Part shown: one piece after another, positions 42,578-50,994 of the stretch
Numbering within the stretch: position 1 is the first letter of the stretch
Layout of the letters: each line of letters starts with the position of its first letter
NCBI GenBank assembly: GCA_965214565.1
Contig: OZ243951.1
Coordinates: 2,728,001 to 2,792,000 of the forward strand
Origin: VXYK01 sp965214565
Lineage (GTDB): Bacteria; Actinomycetota; Acidimicrobiia; Acidimicrobiales; Aldehydirespiratoraceae
DNA: 64,000 bases
Direction: 5' to 3'
Notes under the pieces: model-generated
Seen by the model: the letters and a program-made list of their open reading frames with translations, nothing else
The model's database searches: none
What the model was told of the DNA's origin: nothing
Made by a program: the position numbers and the translations under genes

Positions 42578-43264
42578 TCAGCTGGCGAGCTGGTACGCGC
42601 GGTCAGTGTGGTGACGGCTGAACCCGATGGCCGCATAGGTGGCATTGGCCGCATGGTTGTCGGACTCCACGTACAGCATCCCGACCCCCAACCCCTGCGC
42701 GCTGAGCCATTCGAGGCCCGCCAGCGTCATGGACTTGCCGAGCCCTCGACCGTGGTGGTCCGGGTCGACCGCGATCACATAGATCTCGCCGAGTTCGGGA
42801 TCAGTGTCTCGGTGGATCTTGGTCCAACAGAAGCCGATCAACCTGTCGTCGTCGTGAAGCAGCCGGAAGCCGTCGGCATCGAACCAGGGTTCGGCCATGG
42901 TCTGGCGGGCCGCATCGGCGGTGAGCCCGCCCTGTTCGGGGTGCCAGTGAAACGCCCGATTATTGACCGCCACGAAGGCGTCTATGTCGGTTTCATTGAA
43001 GGCCCTCGTGTCGATGCCCGATGGGTGGTTAGGGAGGTCGCAACGCAGCTGCCAGAGATCGCGGTAGGCGACGAATCCCAACTCTGTTGCGATCGCGTGG
43101 CTCGGTTCGTCAACCTCACGCAACCAGAGTTGGACGGTTTCATCACGGTGCTGCGTAAGCCAGTCGGTGAGCTCTGCATGCAGATTGAGTTCGTGTCGAT
43201 CCTCCGAGACGGCCAGCGACCATCGGAAGTCGCCTGATTTCGGTCCCTCGATGGTAAACGTCAC
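42578..43264 (-). CDS. mshD: mycothiol synthase (GNAT acetyltransferase)
   Basis: 228 residues. The C-terminal GNAT domain has CWTKIHRDTDPELGEIYVIAVDP then HHGRGLGKSMTLAGL (acetyl-CoA loop) and MLYVESDNHAA, which closely follow MshD, and the middle has VNNRAFHWHPEQGG and MAEPWFDADGF, also MshD-like. MshD acetylates Cys-GlcN-Ins in the last step of mycothiol synthesis. It is shorter than typical two-domain MshD (about 300), so the N-terminal GNAT domain is reduced. GTG 43264 is placed by the leaderless -10; a longer frame would run into nth. Confidence 0.82.
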   Translation of the reverse strand: MTFTIEGPKSGDFRWSLAVSEDRHELNLHAELTDWLTQHRDETVQLWLREVDEPSHAIATELGFVAYRDLWQLRCDLPNHPSGIDTRAFNETDIDAFVAVNNRAFHWHPEQGGLTADAARQTMAEPWFDADGFRLLHDDDRLIGFCWTKIHRDTDPELGEIYVIAVDPDHHGRGLGKSMTLAGLEWLSAQGLGVGMLYVESDNHAANATYAAIGFSRHHTDRAYQLAS

Positions 43265-43287
43265 CGCGTTATCGTAGCTTCGGTCTA
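43264..43287. promoter_or_regulatory. overlapping divergent leaderless promoters of mshD and nth
   Basis: Only 22 bases separate the two start codons. For nth, TAGCTT (43275-43280) is followed by six bases and ATG 43287. For mshD, TACGAT on the minus strand (43276-43271) is followed by six bases and GTG 43264. The two -10 boxes share bases 43275-43276, so the promoters should compete. -35 elements would lie inside the opposite coding sequence and none is convincing. Confidence 0.6.
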
Positions 43288-43928
43288 TGGCCAAGCCGCG
43301 ATCACCCAAGGGCCGTGCACGCGTCACCAACGAGCGTCTGAGGTTCGAGTATCCCGACGCTGAGTGTGAACTTGACCATCGCAACGCCTTCGAGCTCCTG
43401 GTCGCCACGATTCTGTCGGCTCAGGCCACCGATGTGGGAGTGAACAAGGCGACACCGGCACTGTTCGTCCGCTTCCCAGATCCCTATTCGCTCTCCGAGG
43501 TGGAGCCGACCGAGGTCGAACCCTATGTGAGCACGATCGGGCTGTTCCGTCAGAAGTCGAAGAGCCTGGTGAGAATGGCGAACGTCCTCGTCGATGACTA
43601 TGACGGCGAGGTGCCTTCGGCGATGAAGGACCTGGTGCGGTTGCCCGGTGTCGGACGGAAGACCGCCAATGTCGTCCGCAGCGTCGCCATGGGACAGCCG
43701 GGCCTTCCGGTCGATACTCACGTGACCCGTCTTTCGAACCTGCTGGGGTTGACTCAACAGACCGACCCGGTCAAGATCGAACTCGAACTCAACCCGATGG
43801 TGCCGGCATCGCAGCGGGGCGATTTCAGTTTGCGGATGATTCTTCACGGACGCCGGGTGTGCATCGCTCGAAGACCGCAATGCGAAGACTGCGTGCTCAA
43901 CGACTTCTGCCCGTCCAGTCTCCTGTGA
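43287..43928 (+). CDS. nth: endonuclease III (DNA glycosylase/AP lyase)
   Basis: 213 residues. The helix-hairpin-helix is LVRLPGVGRKTANVV with catalytic K125, and catalytic D143 is in PVDTHVTR; the Lys-Asp spacing of 18 equals that of E. coli Nth. The [4Fe-4S] cluster Cys are C192, C199, C202 and C208 (C-x6-C-x2-C-x5-C). It removes oxidised pyrimidines in base excision repair. It has a leaderless-type promoter and a strong terminator downstream. Confidence 0.96.
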   Translation: MAKPRSPKGRARVTNERLRFEYPDAECELDHRNAFELLVATILSAQATDVGVNKATPALFVRFPDPYSLSEVEPTEVEPYVSTIGLFRQKSKSLVRMANVLVDDYDGEVPSAMKDLVRLPGVGRKTANVVRSVAMGQPGLPVDTHVTRLSNLLGLTQQTDPVKIELELNPMVPASQRGDFSLRMILHGRRVCIARRPQCEDCVLNDFCPSSLL

Positions 43929-44063
43929 GCTGGTCCTGCGCGGTCATTTCTGCCTAATCGACGCTATTTTCTCGTTCCTTCAGCGGTATATTGGCACTCT
44001 GGCCGAGCACCCGCCGCTTGGCCGACTCGGCGATACGAGGGATCCGCCGCCCCGTGTCGCCAT

Positions 44064-44105
44064 GCGGTGGCCTCCGTGAACGGAGGCCACCGCAACTCTT
44101 TTTGG
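44064..44105 (+). terminator. rho-independent terminator after nth
   Basis: A perfect 13-bp stem, GCGGTGGCCTCCG (44064-44076) and CGGAGGCCACCGC (44081-44093), with a TGAA loop, is followed by AACTC and a run of T. It is the clearest intrinsic terminator in the window. It ends the nth transcript, though it lies about 135 bases after the stop codon. Confidence 0.88.
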
Positions 44106-44139
44106 CGTAGTCAGGGCTTGCGCGCTGCTCGTCGCGCCC

Positions 44140-44331
44140 TCAATCGAGGTCTCGAGCTGTCGATCGCAGCCGGCGTTCGACTGTGACCAGAGCTCTCTCA
44201 ATTTCGTGCAGTCGCGCCAGAACCGGATCGTCGGGATCGGCGCCGCGGCGATTCGCCATCTCAGCGATGCGTTGAGCCACATCGGACACCACTGTGGTGA
44301 GGGAGGAGAGTTCGGCTGCGTCAGAATCCAT
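44140..44331 (-). CDS. small coiled-coil-like protein of unknown function
   Basis: 63 residues: an Asp/Ala-rich start, then helical segments LTTVVSDVAQRIAEMAN and ARLHEIERALVTVERRLRS. It is all-alpha by eye, probably a short coiled coil. No family is recognised. Codon use is consistent with coding and it occupies a gap that would otherwise be empty, divergent from hisD with 59 bases between starts. Confidence 0.55.
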   Translation of the reverse strand: MDSDAAELSSLTTVVSDVAQRIAEMANRRGADPDDPVLARLHEIERALVTVERRLRSTARDLD

Positions 44332-44378
44332 CGTCGCAGTCTGCCCGTAAATTCACCTGAGCGCCGCACTGCGACCGG

Positions 44379-44391
44379 TAGCGTGGTGAGG
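44379..44391 (+). promoter_or_regulatory. his operon promoter -10, leaderless
   Basis: TAGCGT (44379-44384) is followed by six bases and GTG 44391, the hisD start. Transcription is predicted to begin at the start codon. There is no attenuator-like structure or His-codon leader between the -10 and hisD. Confidence 0.55.
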
Positions 44392-45680
44392 TGCTGACAC
44401 GAATCGATCTTCGCGATTTCGACGGTGACGTCGCGCAGAGGCTTCCCCGGCCGGAGCTTCCTTCGGAGGGGCCGGTCGAGGCGGTGCGCGAGATCCTGCA
44501 ATCCGTCAAGGAGTTCGGAGACAGCGCTGTTCGCGAGTTCACCGAGCGTTTCGACGGCGTGAAGCTTGAATCTTCGGTTGTTCCGCCCTCTGAGCCTGGT
44601 GCAGCCTTGGAGCGGGTTGATCCTTTGGTGCGAATCGCATTGGAATCCGCTGCTCAGCGGATAGCGGTCTATCACGAGGCTCAGATGCCCACCGACGTCG
44701 ATGTATCGGGTGCCGGGGTGGTGATCTCAGGCATGCACCGTCCAGTACGGCGTGCAGGATGCTACGTACCCGGCGGCAGAGCTGCGTATCCATCGACGGT
44801 GCTGATGACCGCGATCGTTGCTCGGGTTGCGGGCGTGGCAGAAGTGGTCGTCTGCGTTCCTCCGGACTCCGACGGTTCTGTCCCCGATGTCACTCTGGCT
44901 GCCGCGGCAGTGGCGGGCGCGGATGAAGTCTTCGCTGTGGGTGGTGCACAGGCGATCGGCGCGTTGGCGTACGGGACCGAGACGATTCGGCCGGTCGACG
45001 TGATCGTCGGTCCGGGCAACGCATACGTGGCGGTGGCCAAACAGCAGGTCGCCGGCGTGGTTGGTGTTCCGTCGTCGTTCGCTGGTCCTTCAGAAGTCGT
45101 GGTGGTAGCCGACGGATCCGCGCCCAGCGAGTTCGCGGCGATCGATCTGATAGTGCAGGCGGAGCACGGTCCTGACGGGTTGGCTTGGTTGGTCACCTGG
45201 GACGAGGGCTGCGCCGATGAAGTCGATGCTGAGCTTGAGCGTCTGGTTCGTCAAGCGCCGCGCCGCGACGATATTGAGTCGACCCTGGCCAAATCCGGCT
45301 ATTCGGTATTGTGTTCAGGCCCGGCCCAGGCGATGGCGGTGTCGAACCACATCGCACCGGAGCATCTGGAACTCCAGACCGACGACCACGAGCCTCTGCT
45401 CGGCCTGGTGCGCGACGCAGGTGCAGTCTTCTGCGGTGCCTGGACGCCCGCATCGCTCGGCGACTATGTGGCCGGTCCCTCCCATGTGCTGCCGACGAGC
45501 GGCACGGCACGCTTCGCCAGTTCGTTGACAGTGCGTGATTTCATGAAGGACATCCACGTCGTCACCGCTGATGAGCAGGGTTTCGCGATGCTCGGCGACC
45601 ATGTGAAGGCCCTCGCACGCGCCGAGGGCCTGCACGCGCACGCGGCCTCGATCCAGATACGTCAAGAGGCACGCTCGTGA
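44391..45680 (+). CDS. hisD: histidinol dehydrogenase
   Basis: 429 residues. Signature segments are RRAGCYVPGGRAAYPSTVLM, AGADEVFAVGGAQAIGALAYG, GPGNAYVAVAKQ, FAGPSEVVVVAD and QAEHGPDG (zinc and catalytic His). It oxidises histidinol to histidine in two NAD steps. It is the first gene of the his operon; the GTG start appears leaderless. Confidence 0.96.
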   Translation: MLTRIDLRDFDGDVAQRLPRPELPSEGPVEAVREILQSVKEFGDSAVREFTERFDGVKLESSVVPPSEPGAALERVDPLVRIALESAAQRIAVYHEAQMPTDVDVSGAGVVISGMHRPVRRAGCYVPGGRAAYPSTVLMTAIVARVAGVAEVVVCVPPDSDGSVPDVTLAAAAVAGADEVFAVGGAQAIGALAYGTETIRPVDVIVGPGNAYVAVAKQQVAGVVGVPSSFAGPSEVVVVADGSAPSEFAAIDLIVQAEHGPDGLAWLVTWDEGCADEVDAELERLVRQAPRRDDIESTLAKSGYSVLCSGPAQAMAVSNHIAPEHLELQTDDHEPLLGLVRDAGAVFCGAWTPASLGDYVAGPSHVLPTSGTARFASSLTVRDFMKDIHVVTADEQGFAMLGDHVKALARAEGLHAHAASIQIRQEARS

Positions 45681-46750
45681 ACCCTCGAGCAGCGCCGCGG
45701 GAATCTATAGCTCTTATGCAGGGTTACCATTCACCACAACTTGAGGTTGAGGTTCGCCTTAACACCAATGAGAGCCCGGAGCCGCCTCCAGGTGAGTTCC
45801 GTGAGGCCGTGTCGGCTGCTGCACGCAGTATCGACTGGCACCGATATCCGGACCGCTCGGCGATGAAGTTGCGGACCCGTATCGGGGAGTTCCATGGGGT
45901 GGGCCCGGAGCAGGTGTTTGCGGCCAATGGTTCCAACGAGGCGTTGCAGACCCTTCTGCTGACCTATGGCGGCGCGGGACGCACCGCGGCTGTGTTCGAA
46001 CCGACCTACGCTCTGCACTCCCACCTGAGCAGGATCACGGGCACCGCTGTGGCGAGCGGTGACCGGGGACCGGATTTTGCCCTGGACGTTGCTGAGGTGA
46101 AACGGGTCGTCGAATCGCATCGTGCGGACGTGACTTTTCTCTGCTCGCCCAACAATCCCTCCGGAGTCGTCGACTGCCCCGATGCTGTGGGCGATGTGGT
46201 TGAACTTGTGAGCGGCGTCGGTGGGCTGCTGTGTGTTGATGAGGCTTACGGGCAGTTCAGTGAACATTCAACGATGACGCTGCTGGGCCAAGACGTCCCG
46301 TTGGTGGTGTCACGCACCTACTCGAAGACCTGGGCAATGGCCGGAGCCCGACTCGGTTATCTGATAGGTCCCTCCTGGATTGTCAGCGAACTTGAGAAGG
46401 TGGTTCTGCCCTATCATCTCGACGCCATGACCCAGATCGCCGGGACTCTGGCTCTCGACTATGCCGATGTCATGGAACAACGAGTGCAGAGGCTCGTGGC
46501 TGAACGGGAGCGTGTGGTGGCGGAGATGTCCTCCATGGCCGTCAGGGTGTGGCCCAGCGGAGCGAACTTCGTGCTGTTCCGCCCAGAGGAGCATCCAGGC
46601 GAGGTGGTCTGGCAGAAGCTGGTTGACCGCTCGGTGCTGGTTCGCAACTGTGCCTCATGGCCCCGCCTGCAGGGGTGTCTGCGGGTAACGGTCGGCACTC
46701 CCCAAGAAGATGATCGATTCCTGGCAGCCTTACGAGAGGTGCTCACATGA
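45677..46750 (+). CDS. hisC: histidinol-phosphate aminotransferase
   Basis: 357 residues of fold-type I PLP enzyme. LNTNESPEPPP is near the start, NGSNEALQTLL and SPNNPSG are the cofactor and substrate contacts, VDEAYGQF holds the PLP ring Asp, and the Schiff-base lysine is K217 in SRTYSKTWAMAGARLGY. It transaminates imidazole acetol phosphate. GTG 45677 overlaps hisD by four bases. Confidence 0.94.
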   Translation: MNPRAAPRESIALMQGYHSPQLEVEVRLNTNESPEPPPGEFREAVSAAARSIDWHRYPDRSAMKLRTRIGEFHGVGPEQVFAANGSNEALQTLLLTYGGAGRTAAVFEPTYALHSHLSRITGTAVASGDRGPDFALDVAEVKRVVESHRADVTFLCSPNNPSGVVDCPDAVGDVVELVSGVGGLLCVDEAYGQFSEHSTMTLLGQDVPLVVSRTYSKTWAMAGARLGYLIGPSWIVSELEKVVLPYHLDAMTQIAGTLALDYADVMEQRVQRLVAERERVVAEMSSMAVRVWPSGANFVLFRPEEHPGEVVWQKLVDRSVLVRNCASWPRLQGCLRVTVGTPQEDDRFLAALREVLT

Positions 46751-47358
46751 CAACCCCCACGACAAGTTCACCGCGTACCGGCGTCATCAGCCGTGTAACC
46801 AAGGAGACTGCAATAGAGATCAACCTGGCTCTGGACGGCCGCGGCGACACCGACATCTCCACTGGCCTGCCCTTCTTTGACCACATGCTCGACCAACTCG
46901 GTCGACACGGATCGTTTGATCTCAAGGTCGAGGCCACCGGCGACTTGAGCATCGACGCGCACCACACAGTGGAGGACGTCGGTATTGCTCTGGGGGAGAC
47001 CTTCGCCGGTGCTCTCGGCGACAAGCGGGGTGTGCGTCGCTTCGCTTCCAACGTGGTGCCGCTCGACGAGGCCGCGGTGGAGATCGTGCTCGACCTGTCC
47101 GGCCGGCCCTATTTTCACTATGAAGTCGAATTCCCCGGGGAGAAGATCCTCGGCGATCCGCCCTTCGACCCGCAACTGGTGGAGGAGTTCTGGCGGGCGT
47201 TCGTGACCTCGGCAGGCGTGACCCTGCACATCGTCGGGCGACGGGGTAAGAACACCCACCACATCATCGAGGCCATGTTCAAGGGTGTGGCCCGGTCCCT
47301 GCGCGATGCCGTCGCGGTCGAGGGGGATGTGTTGCCGTCAACCAAGGGCACGCTGTGA
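46747..47358 (+). CDS. hisB: imidazoleglycerol-phosphate dehydratase
   Basis: 203 residues, the monofunctional form. Two manganese-binding His motifs are seen: FFDHMLDQLGRHG with DAHHTVED, and the second-half HHIIEAMFKG. STGLPFFDH and SRD-like repeats fit the family. It is coupled to hisC by ATGA and to hisH by GTGA. Confidence 0.96.
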   Translation: MTTPTTSSPRTGVISRVTKETAIEINLALDGRGDTDISTGLPFFDHMLDQLGRHGSFDLKVEATGDLSIDAHHTVEDVGIALGETFAGALGDKRGVRRFASNVVPLDEAAVEIVLDLSGRPYFHYEVEFPGEKILGDPPFDPQLVEEFWRAFVTSAGVTLHIVGRRGKNTHHIIEAMFKGVARSLRDAVAVEGDVLPSTKGTL

Positions 47359-48014
47359 GGCTGCGGGGCGAAGCGGTGCGGGGTGACCGGCCGCTGTTGG
47401 CGGTGCTCGACTATGGCATCGGCAATCTGCACTCGGCCCAGAAGGGCTTCTCCCATGTGGGTGCGGATACCAGGCTGACCGACGACAGAGGCCTGATCCG
47501 TGACGCCTGCGGTGTGGTGCTTCCGGGTGTGGGGGCGTTCGGACCCTGCATGAGGGCGCTGAGAGCGGCGGGTCTCGACGAAGTCGCCATGGACCGCATC
47601 GGTGCCGGCGTTCCGTTCTTTGGAATCTGCATCGGCATGCAGATGTTGTTCGCCGGTTCGGAGGAGGCACCCGATATCGACGGGCTCGGGGTGTTCAATC
47701 AGTCCGTGCGACTGCTTCCCGATACCGTCAAGCGACCGCAGATCCAATGGAACAGGCTCAACGCAACGACCGAGCACCCGATGCTGGCCGGCCTAGGCGA
47801 CGACGCCTGGGTCTACTTCGTTCATTCCTATGCCGCAGAGATCAGCGAAGACGTCATTGCGACCTGCGACTACGGCGGACCGGTCGCCGCTGCGATAGCT
47901 CGCGACAATGTCTGGGCGGCACAGTTCCACCCCGAGAAGTCGGGTGCGGTGGGAATGCAGATCCTGTCCAATTTCGTCTCGTACGCAGCAGAAGCGACGA
48001 GAGTCGCAGCTTGA
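47355..48014 (+). CDS. hisH: imidazole glycerol phosphate synthase subunit HisH
   Basis: 219 residues of class I glutamine amidotransferase. The nucleophile is C92 in GICIGMQMLF, with the early DYGIGNLHS and LPGVGAFG, and the catalytic HPEKSG near the C-terminus. It supplies ammonia to HisF. GTG 47355 gives a four-base overlap with hisB and about 11 extra N-terminal residues. Confidence 0.95.
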   Translation: MRLRGEAVRGDRPLLAVLDYGIGNLHSAQKGFSHVGADTRLTDDRGLIRDACGVVLPGVGAFGPCMRALRAAGLDEVAMDRIGAGVPFFGICIGMQMLFAGSEEAPDIDGLGVFNQSVRLLPDTVKRPQIQWNRLNATTEHPMLAGLGDDAWVYFVHSYAAEISEDVIATCDYGGPVAAAIARDNVWAAQFHPEKSGAVGMQILSNFVSYAAEATRVAA

Positions 48015-48745
48015 TGGACCTCTACCCGGCGATCGACCTGCGTGGCGGCAAGTGTGTTCGGCTGCTGCAGGGGGACTACGGACGCGAGACCGTCTACGGC
48101 TATGATCCGCTGGCGCAGGCCCGCGCCTTCGTCGAGGCCGGCGCGCGGTGGATCCACGTCGTCGACCTCGATGCGGCGCGTACCGGGATCCCTGAGAACC
48201 GGGAGGTCGTCGCGGCTATTGCCGATGCGGTGCCGGTGCCCGTTCAGACAGGCGGAGGCGTTCGCAGTGCGGAGGCGGCTCAAGCACTGTTCGACGCTGG
48301 TGTGGAGCGCGTCGTGATAGGAACGGCAGCGTTGAGGGATCCTGATCTGGTGGTTGCTCTGGCGCAGCAGAACCGGGTGGCGGTTGGTCTCGACGCCAAG
48401 TCGGGCGAGGTGGCCACCGACGGTTGGCTCGTCGGCTCCGGTCGCACGGTGGCCGAGGTCGCCTGTTCGTTCGTGGACACCGGAGTCGACGCGTTCGTGG
48501 TTACCGACATCGGTCGGGACGGCACCCTCGATGGCCCCGATGTCGCGGGACTCTCCGAGATCCTTGCGGTGACCCGAACCGATGTGATCGCCAGTGGGGG
48601 AGTGGGGAGTCTTGACGACCTCAAGGAACTCGACGGTATCGAGGTGGGGGGTCGCCGACTCAGCGGTGTGATTGCAGGCAAGGCGTTCTATGAGGGCCGC
48701 ATCGATGTGGCCGCCGCGGTCGCCGCGTTGCGGGAGACTCGCTGA
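48014..48745 (+). CDS. hisA: phosphoribosylformimino-5-aminoimidazole carboxamide ribotide isomerase
   Basis: 243 residues, a TIM barrel. It starts LYPAIDLRGGKCVRLLQGDY with the catalytic Asp, and has VDLDAARTG, QTGGGVRS and the second-half VTDIGRDGTLDGPD with catalytic Asp, then ASGGVGSLDDL. It is a plain HisA; bifunctional PriA activity (TrpF-like) is not needed because a separate trpF is present. ATG 48014 overlaps the hisH stop by one base. Confidence 0.95.
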   Translation: MDLYPAIDLRGGKCVRLLQGDYGRETVYGYDPLAQARAFVEAGARWIHVVDLDAARTGIPENREVVAAIADAVPVPVQTGGGVRSAEAAQALFDAGVERVVIGTAALRDPDLVVALAQQNRVAVGLDAKSGEVATDGWLVGSGRTVAEVACSFVDTGVDAFVVTDIGRDGTLDGPDVAGLSEILAVTRTDVIASGGVGSLDDLKELDGIEVGGRRLSGVIAGKAFYEGRIDVAAAVAALRETR

Positions 48746-48747
48746 CC

Positions 48748-49518
48748 GTGCGGGCGATCCGGGTGATTCCGTGTCTTGATGTCGATGCCGGAAGGGTGGT
48801 GAAGGGCGTCAACTTTGTGGACATCCGTGATGCCGGTGATCCCGTCGAACTAGCCGCCGCCTACGATGTTCAGGGTGCCGATGAGGTGGTGTTCCTGGAC
48901 ATCACCGCTTCTTCGGACCAGCGCGACACGACGGTCCAGATGGCCCGAGCTGTCGCGGATCAGGTCTTCATCCCCTTCACCATCGGTGGTGGGATCCGCA
49001 CTGTCGACGATGCCCGTCGCTTGCTGATGGCCGGCGCCGACAAGGTGAGTGTCATGACCGCAGCGATAAAGCGTCCGGTGTTGGTCACCGAGATAAGCAG
49101 GGAGTTCGGAGCGCAGTGTTGTGTCGTCGCCATCGACGCCCGCCGGGTGGACGGCAGCGACGACGCCTTCGAGGTCTACACGCACGGCGGCAGGATCCGT
49201 ACCGGCGTCGACGCGCTCGAGTGGGCCTCAGAGGTGCAGCGCCTCGGTGCTGGTGAGATTCTGCTCACCTCGATGGACACCGACGGCACCAAGGACGGAT
49301 TCGATATTCCTCTCACCGCGGCGGTGACCGCGGCTGTGGACATCCCGGTGATCGCCAGCGGCGGTGTGGGGACGCTGCAGCACATGGTCGAAGGGGTCGT
49401 CGAAGGTGGCGCCGACGCGGTGCTGGCGGCGAGCATCTTCCATTTCGGCGAGCACACCGTGGCCGACGCCAAACGGGTGCTGACCGCGAACGGCGTAACG
49501 GTCCGCCCTCCGAACTGA
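48748..49518 (+). CDS. hisF: imidazole glycerol phosphate synthase cyclase subunit HisF
   Basis: 256 residues, a TIM barrel. The start VIPCLDVDAGRVVKG contains catalytic Asp, the middle FTIGGGIRTVDDAR and DKVSVMTAA, and LTSMDTDGTKDGFDI supplies the second catalytic Asp, followed by IASGGVGTLQHM. It closes IGP and AICAR in complex with HisH. It is the last gene of this his cluster; hisI lies 6.6 kb downstream. Confidence 0.96.
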   Translation: MRAIRVIPCLDVDAGRVVKGVNFVDIRDAGDPVELAAAYDVQGADEVVFLDITASSDQRDTTVQMARAVADQVFIPFTIGGGIRTVDDARRLLMAGADKVSVMTAAIKRPVLVTEISREFGAQCCVVAIDARRVDGSDDAFEVYTHGGRIRTGVDALEWASEVQRLGAGEILLTSMDTDGTKDGFDIPLTAAVTAAVDIPVIASGGVGTLQHMVEGVVEGGADAVLAASIFHFGEHTVADAKRVLTANGVTVRPPN

Positions 49519-49529
49519 TCCCTTGTTGC

Positions 49530-49555
49530 GGCCCTCCACGGGCAGGGCCTGTTTC
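49530..49555 (+). terminator. possible weak terminator after hisF
   Basis: GGCCCT (49530-49535) pairs with AGGGCC (49544-49549) over an 8-nt loop, followed by TGTTT. The stem is short and the T-tract weak, but its place just after the his operon and before the accessory island fits. Confidence 0.4.
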
Positions 49556-49583
49556 CTGGCACATCCGGACGAGCCCATAAGGC

Positions 49584-49614
49584 TAGGATCCACAAGGGAG
49601 GATCGGGTGCGGAG
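49584..49614 (+). promoter_or_regulatory. promoter region of AAA ATPase gene
   Basis: TAGGAT (49584-49589) is a -10 candidate of the local TAnnnT type. The leader would be about 19 nt and includes GGAG immediately upstream of ATG 49615 and a better placed GGGAGGA near 49597. Confidence 0.4.
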
Positions 49615-50994
49615 ATGCTAGTCGGACTGAAGATCAAGAACTTCAAGAGCATCCGGGATGCACACGTACGCTTGGGGCCCTTCACATGCTTCATCGGTCA
49701 CAACGGGGTGGGGAAGAGCAATCTGTTCGATGCGATCCACTTTCTGAGTTCTCTGGCCGAGCACGACATCCCTGAGGCAGCCACGCTGGTCAGGAGTGCC
49801 AGTGACGGCAGCTACTCGCCTCTGGACTTGGTGTTCGGCCGGGACCCGACCCGCAAGATTGAACTGACGGCCGACATGATCGCCCCCCAACAAGTCGAAG
49901 ACGACTTCGGTGAGGAGGCGACACCCAGCACGACGCTGTTGACCTACTCTTTAACGCTCGGTTATCAAGGTGAATCCGACCGCTTGGTTGTCGAGAATGA
50001 GAGCCTGACACACGCAAGGCTCGGGGAGTACAAGAAGTTCGTCGGCTTCGCGTCCTCCGCCGACTTCAGGGAGTCGGTTGCCGTCGGGTCGCGCCGGGGC
50101 GGGGCACTGATTTCGACGAATTCAGAGGATCGCCGGATCATGCTTCATGGTGATGGTGGCAGCAGGGGGAGGCCAACGCCCGTGGGCAAGTCACCGTTGA
50201 CGGTGGTCGGAGGCACCAATACCTTCAACTATCCGACGGTGCTTGCGGCGAAACGAGAAATGTCCTCTTGGCGGACTCTCCACCTTGAGCCGAGTGTCAT
50301 GAGGGCTCCCGACCCGCGCTCGGCACCTCGACACGTCTCGGCTTCAGGAGGACATATTGCAGCGACACTCAATGCGCTCATACAACAGCACCCCGACTCC
50401 AGACTTGAGATAGTCAACAATCTTCGTGAACTCAACTCGGGTATCGAAGAGATAGACGTCCACAGCGACGAAGTCAGGGACCAGTTGACCTTGAGGGCGA
50501 GGGTTCCCGGAGTGGACAACTGGCTCTACGGACGGTCCCTGTCCGACGGCACGCTGAGATATGTTGCGCTCGCTTTGATGTTGGCAGATGTTCAGGACAG
50601 GGCAGTCCTATGCATGGAGGAGCCGGAGAATGGAATCCACCCGTCACGTATTCCCAATCTTGTGGAGTTACTGCGTGACTACGCGGTGGATGTCGGTGAG
50701 CCAGTTGCTGATGACAATCCACTGAGACAAGTCCTGATCAACACGCACTCACCAGAAGTAGTACGTCAGGTCGAGTTGGACGAGATGATCTTTGTTGAAG
50801 TTGCCAATTCCCCCCGGGACGGCCAGTACAGCGTTTTTCGGCCGATTGAAGACACTTGGCGCGTGCCTGCCCTTGACGGGACCGAGTCAGAGGTACTACC
50901 CAAAGCTAAGCAACGCGTGGCGGATTTCATCGGCGGTTCGCCGGTCAACACCAAGCTTGGTCAGTTGCAGTTCGATTTCGGGTCTGCTCGGTGA
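49615..50994 (+). CDS. AAA/ABC-type ATPase (AAA_15/AAA_21, OLD/RecF-like)
   Basis: 459 residues. It starts with the RecF/SMC-like GLKIKNFKSIRDA strand and Walker A GHNGVGKS (residues 28-35). A variable middle (about 80-300) is followed by an ABC-signature-like SLSDGTLRYVALALML near residue 309, Walker B CMEEPENGIHP near 331 and the switch NTHSPEVV near 376. There is no fused nuclease; instead the next gene, overlapping by GTGA, codes for a Toprim-like protein. Such split ATPase plus nuclease pairs resemble PARIS, AbiL/RloAB and OLD-type phage defence. The defence role is inferred. Confidence 0.85.
   Translation: MLVGLKIKNFKSIRDAHVRLGPFTCFIGHNGVGKSNLFDAIHFLSSLAEHDIPEAATLVRSASDGSYSPLDLVFGRDPTRKIELTADMIAPQQVEDDFGEEATPSTTLLTYSLTLGYQGESDRLVVENESLTHARLGEYKKFVGFASSADFRESVAVGSRRGGALISTNSEDRRIMLHGDGGSRGRPTPVGKSPLTVVGGTNTFNYPTVLAAKREMSSWRTLHLEPSVMRAPDPRSAPRHVSASGGHIAATLNALIQQHPDSRLEIVNNLRELNSGIEEIDVHSDEVRDQLTLRARVPGVDNWLYGRSLSDGTLRYVALALMLADVQDRAVLCMEEPENGIHPSRIPNLVELLRDYAVDVGEPVADDNPLRQVLINTHSPEVVRQVELDEMIFVEVANSPRDGQYSVFRPIEDTWRVPALDGTESEVLPKAKQRVADFIGGSPVNTKLGQLQFDFGSAR

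Noticed and set aside
43929..44063. Possible tRNA or small RNA in the gap after nth
   Set aside because: No cloverleaf or conserved tRNA sequence could be drawn by eye; the only clear element is the terminator at 44064.
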